64,000 bases of DNA from Neodontobutis hainanensis (lineage: Eukaryota > Chordata > Actinopteri > Gobiiformes > Odontobutidae): positions 5,822,001 through 5,886,000 of the forward strand of contig JALDNG010000004.1 in the NCBI GenBank assembly GCA_024349245.1, written 5' to 3'. The translations under genes and the position numbers were made by a program. Each line of letters begins with the position of its first letter. Within the stretch, counting starts at the first letter, position 1. Below, in pieces: positions 37,501-48,916 of this stretch. The notes under the pieces were generated by a model. The model was not told where the DNA came from, did no database searches, and worked only from the letters and a program-made list of their open reading frames with translations.

Positions 37501-38421
37501 AGGTGTCTATGCCATTGTAGGTCAGTCTAATTAAAGGGAGGACTAGAGAGACTATAGGGTGGTATATGTGGGGGTGCTTAGGGTGATTGAGAAAAATACA
37601 CTGACTAAAAAGTAGGACTGTTGAGACAGGAAAGTGCAGTGCTTTTCTCCAGATGGCAGTAACAGAAAACAGAAGAAATAAGAGGGTCCATCTGGGTCAG
37701 AAAAGGAGAAGCTGAGTTAATGTCTTAAGTGAAATTAGGTTTATCAAATGAAATGTGAGCGCCGCTTTTTGACCTGCATAATGTTTTTCTACTTGTAGAT
37801 GAACACTATCATGTGTCTTGGCTAATGTTTGTCGCTGTCTGTACCATTCCTCTCTTTCTGTTTTATGTTATTTTTGTGCCTTGTTCTGTTTCCTATGCAT
37901 TGTGATGCTGCATTCCTGTTCTCCTTGGATGCTTCTATAGTTTACGAGTTAGGAAGACGTTTTTCTGACTTTGATGTCTTCAAGGGCTGCCAGTTCAAAA
38001 AGTTGGACCATTGTGACCACAACACCAACAATATAGACAGTTTAAACTCTGTGTTGTTTGTTGTTTTCATGGCACACAAAAGATTTACTGTTATTTTGTC
38101 CCTGGCTGGCACCATTGGTTGTTAGTTTGAAAAAAACATTTTGCATTTAACATTAGGTAAGAAAAAATTGAAATGTTTCTAATGTCCAGCCAAGTAAGAA
38201 AGTTGAGCTGCAAAATTAGTAAGTAACTAGTAATAAACTCACAAAATTAACTAATAAACTAGTTTTTCCAAATTCCTTCCAAAGAAAGAACAGAAATTGA
38301 CAGCACAGAAGTCATTTTTCAGATGTGTCCAACACCACATGAATGCAGCATAAACCCTTGTAGCCTGTCTATTGTGTTACTATATCCTTTGATTGTGACA
38401 CTTCTTCTCTCTGTCCCTTAG
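34515..38421 (+). other. znf516: znf516 intron between coding exons 3 and 4 (3,907 bp)
   Basis: Phase-1 GT-AG intron with donor GTAAAT and acceptor TCTCTCTGTCCCTTAG. It contains a CAT-rich trinucleotide stretch near 35496-35540, a C homopolymer near 36186-36199 and an A homopolymer near 36316-36332. About 36920-37110 is a compact stretch with TTAATTAATCACACGCATGC that resembles a conserved non-coding element. No coding exon was recognised inside. Confidence 0.8.
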
Positions 38422-38615
38422 GGGAAAGGCCATTCTGCTGCCAGCTCTGCCCATACCGAGCCTCTCAGAAAGGGAACCTAAAGACGCATGTCCAGAGCGT
38501 CCACCACATACCCTTTGACAACAGCCAGTATCCTGAAACCGGAACATTGCGACTGAGCCAAGAAGAGCTAGGTTCTCTGGCTGCTGAGCATCCCTCAAAA
38601 CCACAACAACAATAA
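38422..38615 (+). CDS. znf516: Zinc finger protein 516, last coding exon (residues 1041-1104, finger 11)
   Basis: It begins by completing the TGERPF linker, then encodes finger 11 as C1047-C1050-H1063-H1068. The helix region ASQKGNLKTHVQSVH resembles finger 2 of the same protein, so fingers 10-11 repeat the arrangement of fingers 1-2. The tail FDNSQYPETGTLRLSQEELG follows, then a Gln-rich end and TAA at 38613-38615. The exon joins in phase with exon 3, giving 1,104 aa in all. An alternative terminal exon may exist at 53979. Confidence 0.9.
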
Positions 38616-38700
38616 AATCAGTAAATCTTTAAAAACTTGAAGTTACAACCAACATTTAGTTGTGGCTTTTTTAAATAAAAGAAGAAAAATAGAAATGGTT
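38616..38700 (+). terminator. znf516: znf516 3' UTR and poly(A) signal candidate
   Basis: A canonical AATAAA lies at 38674-38679, only 59 nt after the stop, followed by A-rich sequence. This would give a very short 3' UTR. No other signal is obvious in the next few hundred bases. A longer 3' UTR reaching a more distal signal is possible. Confidence 0.5.
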
Positions 38701-41700
38701 CCTGTGATGACAGTGATAGTAGTTAAAGCTAGGGTAGGTTATTTAAAAATGACATAGAGCAGATTTTTGAGGACATCCCATGTTAGAAATTCTGGGTCAT
38801 AATGAAAAATGAAAAATGGATTTTTGGAATATTTATAGTAAGAAAAATAGACTCCCTTGTGTTTAATTGGACTTAAAGGTTGAAAAATGGAGCACCTTTG
38901 TGTTGTTTACATCATCTTAAAGGCTAGGTGCCCTCATAATTCAAGGAGATACCTCTTGCTGCCATTTTGGAGGTACATCAGAATAAAAGGTGTCATTCAA
39001 AGTGGATTTTTAAGGACTGTGGCATTGCTTAGCGGCCCACTCTGTCTTATTTTTAGCTTTACGGTATAAGAGTTTGTGTATTCCTCAGGATACCAATCAT
39101 CAAACCCAGAAGACCAACTTGAAAGAGTGAAAGAAAATACCCCGCAGTTCATCTGTAGTCAACTTCTTCTGGGTTTTAAGCCATGAAGCTGAAGACTTGC
39201 AACCTGTCTGCGTGTTTCTGTGTCTGAGTCCGTTTAAAGCCACTTCCTTCCACTCCAAACGGAGACCCTAAGAGTGTAGTGACCACTCAGGAGGCTGCGG
39301 AGCTGATGATGATTAGAGGGAAATGGAGAGAGGTCGGATAAAAGGAAGGGAGAGGGAGAAGGCGCGCTAATGGGGGCGTCTTCTTTAGTGCTCATTAAAA
39401 AGAGTGTGCGTTTTTAATAGGCAATATAAATGAGCGTTCCGTTTTTATGGTCATTCAATTATTGTCCATCTAAGAGGAAAGGACTGAATGGAGGTAGTTT
39501 TCCTTCATAACTCCTTCATATTACAGAGTGTCTCTAGATACTTGTGACTTTGAATTAGTGAGAGTCCAAAGCAGTCGAAGTGACCCCTTGATGCCAGTTT
39601 GGCTGCTGGTTGCACACATAAACTCCAGCTTTTGTTGTTGCAAAAGATAATACGGTACGGTTATTATTAGCCAGCTCATAGTTTATCTGTTGTTTCTGCT
39701 GTAACACTGAGGTTATCTGAAAGTGCTGGTACTGAAATAATCACAAAGAGATTGTTAATTGTAGTAAATCTGTTAAAATTAGAGCATTTTTATATAATAT
39801 CATAAATCAAGACATCAGGAAGAAATCAAATTGTGGGTTACAAGGGATTATCAATATTATTTATTTTATAAATTGGTAAAAAAAATGAAGTTTGAAAATT
39901 GGACGAACAGTTACAGAAGAGATGTGGGTACTAATAATTTCATGGTCTGATTTGAGTCAGTCAGAGCGATAGAGGTCATGGAGAGGTCAATGTCCCAGTG
40001 GGTTCAGGGACACGCAGAGGAGATAGTTTATTATAAAATTGTAGAGCCATCCCAGCCTTAACTCAAGTGTGTGTATGTAAATGGGTGCATACTTTTAAAC
40101 GTTTGCTTTGTATTTGAGGTTGACTAACTTTCATGTACTCCAGCCTTGCTTTAGATGCTTCAAATACTAGCCTACCTCCTTCATTAAAACCCTCTTACAT
40201 TTGTCTATTCCATCTTTTTTTCTTTCTTTTTTAGATTTTCTTAAAACAATTGTCTCCTCATATGCCAATGTTAAAAAAAAGCCATGTCCGATTAGGAGGG
40301 AAAAGAAATGGCAGACACTGAATACAAATATGTTCAAAGACAAATCCATTCAGTAGACAGAGCGCTATTTTAAAAACTCATTCATTTTTACACATTTAAT
40401 TCTATACACATGGGTTGTTTAGTTATGCATACAGTATAGTGTGCTTGAATATGCCTAATAAAAATACGCAAACACTTGTGTATATGGAAGGTATGGGTAG
40501 TGAAAATACTTGAAACTCTGGCCTTCGAGGTAGTGTAGTACTGATACCAGTGTTGTACAGATTTCCCTTTAAAATAAACTCCTCAGTTATGAATTTGTAT
40601 TCCGAAGTGTGACTTAAAAAAAATGAAAAATACTATGATGCAGGAGCAACTGTATGTAATATAGGCTGTACATGTGTAATCCACTCTTACCAAACCCTTT
40701 ATATACAGCAGTAGAAACCAAAAGGGATTACTAGTGCACTTAGACTAGCTTTAACTGTTCCCATTTATAGCATAAGGTTTCTTTGAGAATGTCTTTTCTA
40801 AAAAAAAAACAGTGCCGCATTATACACTTCAATGTTATTTCAAACGTAGATGTTTTATTTGTTAGGATAGCAATTATTAATGATGAATTGATTTGTTCTG
40901 TGAAGGCTGTTTGCCACAGCTTTTTTAGCATAACCCGTGGAAGGTTTGATAATGCTAGACGCCGCTGCAGTGCTTTTCTTTTTTGAGTGTGTTGAGTCTC
41001 TTTGCTAAATTGTAGGTTTGTTCAGTAGGTAGTCAAGCTGGCCTCCCACAGGGGCTGGCAGGTGTTCTTCTTTTCTCTTGGGTTTTATCATGCCTTCTAA
41101 GTTGTATTATTTGTGTCTGTTATTATTTGATTAATTTACCTAGACGACATTCTTAGTCAAATGTATTTGGTTAATATCTGTATTTATTATCACTTCAAAA
41201 GAAAAAGAGGACAGGGGCGGACAGGTGTGTTTGTTAAATTTAATTTTTCCTGGGTTGTGTTTTTCATTTGGTTGTTTTCTTTATGTATACTGTGTCGTTT
41301 TCAAGCCAGCAAGCCGATGTGAAAGCTCTACCTCGTCTGAGCCATTTTCAGTTCTGTTACACTTTTTGTACATCTTTTCAAAAAGATGTAATGTCATGTC
41401 CACAATAAAGACACACAAAATGGCACCTGTTGGCTCTGTTTCATCTGCTTTGGCTTGTTTGTAGAATTTGTACCTGAGCTGCTGCGACGGAATATGTCCT
41501 AGTTTAGATGAAACAGCTTCACAGCTCTCAGGTTTTATTTTTCTCATTTCCTCTGAATACTGCTGTGGAATTTACAATGAGCCGAGCAGCAAACTGACAT
41601 TATTTGTCAATAGAAACAAAATGAACATATTTTCCCTTCTTTTTTTGGTAAATTATTTTAGTGTTTGCATGAAACCCCTGTAGATTTGGAAGGCTTAAGG

Positions 41701-44700
41701 CCAAGTAGCTTCAGTTTAGTGTTTCGTCAGGGTCAAACACAACACTAACAAAAAACACAAACTCTGAATTGATTACAATATACAGTCCCCCTTGGCTTTT
41801 TTTTATTTTATTTTTTTTTTGTAAATTAATTTATAATACATTCATTTAACTGATACCACCAAATGGTTTTCAGGATACTTGCCCTCTAATATTAATACAT
41901 CCAATTTACAACAACAATATACCTTTAGCTTATATTTATTGCTAATGTACAATTTGTACTATGTTTACTATACTGTATATAAATGTATAGTAAATAGGAC
42001 TGCTCCCTGAATACCTCTTTACACACCATTTAAATCAATGTGCTATGTGCCCCCAGAGGTGAAAAGAGGAGAGAAAACCCACTTTTAAAGCACACTGAAC
42101 CAAGTACTCCACTATATGAAACTAACAGGGCACACCTTCCAATAAGACGTCATTTTCGCCTGGACAACACAACTTTCAAACATCTAAGAATACTTGATGA
42201 GACAGAACAGTCCCATATGAGTTTTCTGAAGTCTAGTTGCAAACCTAATCTTTGAGTGGGTGCAAAAGTGTAAGGTGTACAAATGACAACAATTCTATAC
42301 ATACGTTTGTTTGTTTTTTAGACTGGCATGTTGCAATTTAGCTACTTACCTGCAGTTGTCAAAATACTACAATGCAGACATTATGTAAAAGTGCTTCTTG
42401 TGAGTGGAAGTGATTTCTGAGGCCCCTGAGCTCTGACTGCTCATCATACATCATATTTCCCATGCAGAAAAAAGTGGAGTGGTCATGATTGATACTGATA
42501 AGGTAAAAACAGATCAGACTAGAGCCATACTGCTAGCTGTTCCCTTTCATAGGATGTGACCCGTTTGATGGATTGGACTTTGATGTTCATCTGCGCCCGT
42601 TGGCATCTTGATGTCCATGTGTGGCCACGCGGTTGAAGCCGAGCTGCCAAGCAACAGTGATGAGAAACTCACCCTTCAACTACCAGGGGACCACCTAGGG
42701 ATTGGTAGCTACTCTGCCAGTCTCTTTCATGTTCAGTGTCTGCGTGGAGCATCTGTCTGTCTGTTTGAGTGACGGCTGAATGACAGGTTCCCTCTGAGAA
42801 CATGGCACATAACGTTAATGCCAGGCAGGCCCGCGGGCTGAGAAAAGACTGCAGCTGCCCGTCACTCTTTCCAACCTCATCAGTCACTCCGAACGCAGAC
42901 GTGACGGCCCTGAGCTCCCTGAAAAACCTGTTCACTGACATCTCTGCTTTCTGTCACACAACACAGCGACGCTGACTGACTGACTGAGTGAATGACTGAC
43001 TGAGGAGAAAAATACTCTGAATGTCAGACTGTTTCAGATTTGATGGATAGGTGTGTTTCAATTGGTTTATTTTTGTGTATGTGTCTTTATAGTGAGCTGT
43101 TGCATCATTGGAAGTCTCATACTGTTTGAGTAGTGCCTAGTCATAGCCTGTGGGCTTATTTGTCTAATCCCTATGTAAAAATGCTTTATTGTGGCATTTT
43201 AACTTGGTTATTGCTGCATAGAGAAACATTGTTAACAACATTGCAGCAATGATCATGTTCACTGATGTAATTTATCACTGATGCAATAAATTGTTGTGTA
43301 TTGCTTTGTTGATGCACACAATCATTACAATGAGAGTGAATAAACTGAGAAGGGTCACATATAAAGGCCACATGGAATGGGTTCGTTTTTGGGGCATCCA
43401 TTAATGTTTTCTATTTTTGTACAACATTGAGTCAAGTGTTTCAATCTTGTTTCTCTGGTGATAAATTGTATAGCTCAGCTTTCTCCACTCCTTTTATCCA
43501 TCCCCTGGCTATCAGGGTTGCATCACATTTAGTTCAGAGGGCATGATCCATATCAGCCACCAGGGAGCACTATCCCTCTCTAATGTGTGCTAAACAGCCT
43601 TCCTCTGAAAGGACAAGGGGCACGTTACGCACCAAATGGCACTTGTATATATGTACAATGGCGGCAGCAGTGTCGTGGGCGGCCGAGGGGTAAATATACC
43701 TAAAACACACATGAGCGCGTGCATCAGTGAGGCAACCTTGAATGCAGTTACCCACCAGAGAGCCCCCAACTCCTCCGCATTTCCCAGGCAAAAGGCCAAA
43801 CACATTTACAACACTTCAAGTGTCTGCGACACAAGAACGCCCTCTCTACTGCGAAATATGTAAATATTGCACTAATCAAAGGGTTGTGGAATCGCAAAAT
43901 GCCACGGAAAGGTTATGACCCGGAGCCTGTGCTAATAGGGGAGAGGGCGGGAGGGAGGGAAGGAGGTAAAGTAGGGAGGAGGATAGAGGGAAGGTGCAGG
44001 GCTGGAGAATGAGTGCTGGGTGAGCGAGGGGGCCGGGGGGCTGTAGCAGAGTGACAGCTACCACAGGCGTTTCTCCAGCCTGAGGAGGACCTTCACATGC
44101 TGACCTCCGCCTCCTGCACTCCAACGCTCTGACAGTAATGAATAGGAAGGGGCTGTTTATGCATATCAAATGTTATTTACTCTCCCGCAGTCAACTATAG
44201 CCACAGAGGAAGCATAAAAAGCACAGGATATTCCCAAAGACCATGGGCTGCCATTAGAACAATGTGGACAAGAATGCAGAGACCTCGACGGTGCACTGAG
44301 GTTAATTTATCCATCGCAATGAATTACATGACATGGCTATAGCTCGACATTCTTTTAAAATGCTACATTGTTTTGTGCCATGATTTTTTTTTTCTTCAAT
44401 ATCTGTCAGATACAGAATACCTACATGAAAACAAGTGCTGGGAGTATCTAAGTGAAGTTGACAAAGAACTTCTCTGAATATCTACCTCACATGATGATTT
44501 ACTTCAACTATCTCTCGCCCTGCCAAACTAAAGTCTGTATCCACAGACAGAATCGGGGGAATGTTAACATACATTCCAGTCATGTAATATATTTTTAGGC
44601 AGGATTAATTTTTTTCCACATTGACATGATTGGCCTTAAAAAGCACAAACCCTTAAAGCCAAAGGGAGAAAAAGCCTGAGCGGAATTATTCAATGAAATG

Positions 44701-47076
44701 ACGTTCTACGACAAGCTCAAGAAAATAACCTTGAGCATGAACAATGAAGAATCAACCGGCAGTTTGTTTTTTTCTTCTTCTTACTCTGAGCCTGCGTGTC
44801 ATCGTCATTGGTTTACGGCTCGGCTCCATTTCCCATCAGCCCCTTATGAGAATTAAGTTGGATCTTAAGTATGTAAATGAGAACCTATTCTGTGGCCCCC
44901 ACCGTCTCTTGTACGAATCCCAGGACAGACCATGACATTTAACATCGCCTTCACTAATTTGTGCTTAATAGCCAAAAAGTGATTAGAATTAACATTAATG
45001 ACATTTCATATGTCTCCCCTTTCTCCATTCATTACCCCTCTTTGCAGCTGATTCTAATACTAGTGGCTGCTTATTACAGCTTAAATTTTACATTTTTACA
45101 CTTTTGGCATTTTTTTTCTTTCTTTAGGGACGAGAAAACAAGGAAGAAAAAAAGGGGAACGATAATGGTAGGATAAATCCTCAAAGTTCTATCGGTTACA
45201 CACTCTTTACCAATTGACACTGTAGCAGATTAAGAGAAAGGGGAATCATCTTTTTTCCAGTTCCAAGTCTATCACCCTCAGCTCTTCTTGTTGTAACAAA
45301 ATGCTGTCCTGTACTATTCATCTCCTCGTTCACTTTAAGCCCACTATAGAAATAAAAAAAAAATCACAGTGGATCACAGCCTCAAGTGATGTTGACATTT
45401 TATTATTATGAATTTCTGCTAAGATCTGCATACGGAGGGGATTATTGCTCAAGGAATAGACATTGTGTTTCTATCAGAGGCTTCCACCCTTCTCTGGAGT
45501 AATTAGTGACGGTCCCAACCTTCAAGGGCAGTGAGCTTTTCCCAAATGTGTTTCAGCTAAGAGGTCAAGTGTTCCTACAAATACGTTTGGCCTAGCAGCC
45601 ACTGAATGGAATATGTTCCTTTGGTCACACCGAGGGACAGGCTGGATCATGTAAGAACGCCCGAGGGAATGACATTTTAAATCAAAATGTCTATCTTATG
45701 CAATTCCTTCAGTAACACAACATTTTTTATGTTTCTTTCAAATGAAAATGAAATCAAATGGAAGGCTTTTGTTCCCTTTTAAAGTCCAACATATTAAAAA
45801 AAAATAAAACAACTAGAATGCGTATTATTCAAATAATGTGTCTTAACATTTAATGCTATATAAAGTAGGTCAACAATGCTGTTTATTATTTATGCCTTCA
45901 TTTACTGCATCAGTTTATGAGGACATTTTCTTTCTTACACAAACTAAAGGTTGCATTACATCTCATTTTCAGGGTTGTATTGATTTAGAAGCCAACATTT
46001 ATAAGCCATTTTAATCACCTGAAATTAAAATACACTACAACAGAAGCTCATTACTTTGTGTGCAGTTTTAATATGTTGTCTCATTATAATGGTCGAGGAG
46101 GGGGCAGAGTTTAACAACAGAGGTGACGATTAAAGGGAAAAACATGGCCGACTGTTGAAAAAGGATAGCAAAGCCATTTAAGCAGAGAGATAGTGGGGTA
46201 GATCAGTGGGGGGGGTCACTTGTAATGGCATGGGTATGGGCCCGCTGATGGACAGGCCAATATCTGGGCTGGACAGACTCAAGAGAGATGTGTCAGTCTG
46301 TGCAGGCACCTTGGGCCAGCTGCACCAGTGAGTGGCTAAATGTGTATTGGCAAAGTGTCTGTGCCAATGCCATTAACCGGCAGACTTAAATTCTCCCTGT
46401 AATTTTCTATGGTGTTCCTGTTATTGGCACCTCTGATGAGTTGAGTATTTGAATCCTGGTTGAGTCTTAATGGATGGCCGCTTGAAGGAGAGGGAAGGTG
46501 GTTTGTTATCGCTCTCACAGGACACGTCCACATGCTTACACACCTCACTTGTTAGATACTTAGTCTAGATGTTTGGAAAAAGACTTTCTGTAGATTAGAG
46601 ATAGACTGGCTATCAGGATGAATGTACACTATTTATGTCATAAGCAATGTATAATAATAATAAAAAAAAATAAACGATATCAATTCTTCAGTATGAAATT
46701 TAACCAGTTTTATTGCACGTAATGGATCACTCAGCCTCGCTCATTAAGTCCAACAAGGACAAAACTCATGCCGACTGATTGTCATTAGCACTACTTTCAT
46801 TTGGTCTTTTAGCTTAATTCTCCCTGGATCATAATACAATGAGTGCAAAAAAAAATATTTTTTGTTTCCTCTTACCATCTGTGACCTAAAAACACATTAA
46901 AAACTGCTCGCATTTTCATGAGCTAACGATTGTGAAGTTGTTTTGGACTCTTGTGGGACTTGTATCTTTGAATGTCTCTTTCAAAATTTTACAAATCTCT
47001 CTTTACTCGCTCCCTTCCGGCGACATTGCCCGTAATGTATCGAGGGAATTGAGCCTTCACCAGGCCAAGACAAACA

Positions 47077-47080
<4 letters not shown>
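38701..47080. other. Gene-poor sequence downstream of znf516
   Basis: No exon with recognisable protein content was seen. Open frames are 100 aa or shorter and lack domain signatures. Stretches near 39290-39480 and 43860-44300 are compact and low in simple repeats, with TAAT-type and GC-containing words, so they may be regulatory. A short degenerate GACT tandem lies at 42973-43003. Confidence 0.55.

Positions 47081-47152
<72 letters not shown>
47081..47152 (+). repeat. (CA)n microsatellite, about 36 units
   Basis: An uninterrupted CA dinucleotide run of about 72 bases, preceded by imperfect CAAACACAAA. It encodes only artificial His-Thr frames. Confidence 0.97.
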
Positions 47153-47153
<1 letters not shown>

Positions 47154-48698
47154 GCTGCTACAAAAGTTAAATAACTATATACAGGAGCAATTTAGCACCA
47201 GTGTAATTTGTGTATAGTGTTTGACAACCTTGCTGGAGAAGTTTTCACCCCAGAAATGCTAAGTAGTCCCAGCAGGAGTCAGTCAGGAAGAAGAGAGGGG
47301 CTCTTTGCTGTTTAATGTATTCTTCGGCAGCCCAGAGGCCTCCAAAACGCTGCACATCTTTACCAACACACACACTCACACTCACATATCTGTCGGCAGT
47401 CAGGCTCTGAAGGAACACTGCTAATGGGGCTGTTTTTAATGAGGCAGGAAGAGGAGAGTGACCCTTCGAAGGTGAATATCTCTATCTTTCTCTGCATTTG
47501 GCTGAGTGTAAGTGTATGCATGTCTCAGTCCTTTAGCTCTTTATGCAAACAATTGAATTTAATCAAGGAATGATATGAGCTTATAACTTTTGTAATTACA
47601 TAAACTCCGTAGCGCATACATTTATCCATTCCTCATACCAAGGAGCATCAAATGTTAGATATGCTTTTTTTTAACAGCTGGAAATTATGCATAAATTGAG
47701 TTTAAAAAACAGCATATCTATTGGTTTCATCAAGTTCTATTTCACGTTGCAGGGGAGATATCTACCCCCAGACACCCATTTGGCTTTATTTCAATGATTT
47801 TATGGCGTTTTCCACTGAAGACAACAGAGCAGGCAGTTCTCTTAATGTCCATAAGATGGCACACTGAGTATTAAAGCCAAGGGTTGGGAACGCTGTTAGA
47901 AGTGGCGTTTGTGGTGTTTGTATTTAACCTAGAACCTGGAGAGCGCCTGTGTTTCCACTGCTGGGAATCTTTTTGTAGGGTTTGAGCAGGAGGAGGAGGG
48001 TGAAAAGGAAGAAGAGCTGGGAAGCGTGTCATGCTTCTGCTCAACAAGCCGTAGTGAAGCTGCGTTTACGCTAAAATAAGCCTGAGGATATATATGGTTG
48101 TGACATTTTATGTGAAAGCACTCGGGTCATTCTGTCTGAACAACATGTGGAGTTGAAGTGCAATCTGAGAAGAAAGGGGGGAAAACTGGCTAAAAATAAT
48201 GGTTATTCTGATGATTTGTCTTTTTAACACCTCACAGTGAAAACATATACAGTAACAAAGCAGGTTAGACAGACTTTTTTTTTCTTTTTTTAAATGGGGA
48301 AATGAGAAAAAGGGCGCTGTACATCATTGTTAAAATGAATTTATCAGGATGTGTCCTCGTTATTCCAGGCAAAATTGTCTTTTTATGGGAGTTGCTAAGT
48401 TCATTTAATCACTCCTTCCTCACATGGGCCCACTTTTATGTCTGGTATATTTCTTTCTGCCTCACATTAATGACTGGAATGCCTCTTCTGGTTTGGTTTT
48501 TGATTGTGACATTACCAAAAGCACATGCTATAATCTATTTTAAAAATGACATATTTCTCACCGCTTTTCCCAATAAGTGCATATTGTTGCTTACAAATCA
48601 TTAATAGTGTGTGTAGATGTAACCGTCTGCTCCAACGGTGTGATTACATTTGCTCTGTTACAACACAAGGGCTTAACATCCTCAATTTGGATCTTCTC

Positions 48699-48703
<5 letters not shown>
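47153..48703. other. Non-coding spacer between CA microsatellites
   Basis: AT-rich sequence with no gene recognised. A 100-aa frame at 48302-48604 is hydrophobic but has no family signature or splice support. Confidence 0.55.

Positions 48704-48741
<38 letters not shown>
48704..48741 (+). repeat. (CA)n microsatellite
   Basis: A run of about 19 CA units, in the same orientation as the neighbouring runs at 47081 and 48851. Confidence 0.95.
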
Positions 48742-48744
<3 letters not shown>

Positions 48745-48850
48745 GATACGAGAGCACTGAAAATCAGTGTGACAGGTTTCAGTCGTCCCTCAGTGTACAC
48801 ATCCCCTCTCAGACTCTCTCCTGACATCTGCTCGATTACCTCCTACAGCC

Positions 48851-48867
48851 ACACGCACACACACACA

Positions 48868-48914
<47 letters not shown>
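48851..48914 (+). repeat. (CA)n microsatellite with CG and GT interruptions
   Basis: A CA run of about 64 bases, interrupted early by ACACGCAC and ACGTAC. It is the third same-strand CA run within 2 kb. Confidence 0.95.

Positions 48915-48916
<2 letters not shown>

Noticed and set aside
38721..39070. Sequence starting TTAAAGCTAGGGTAGGTTAT that resembles a dispersed teleost repeat
   Set aside because: The resemblance is from memory only and no second copy or terminal structure was seen in the window.
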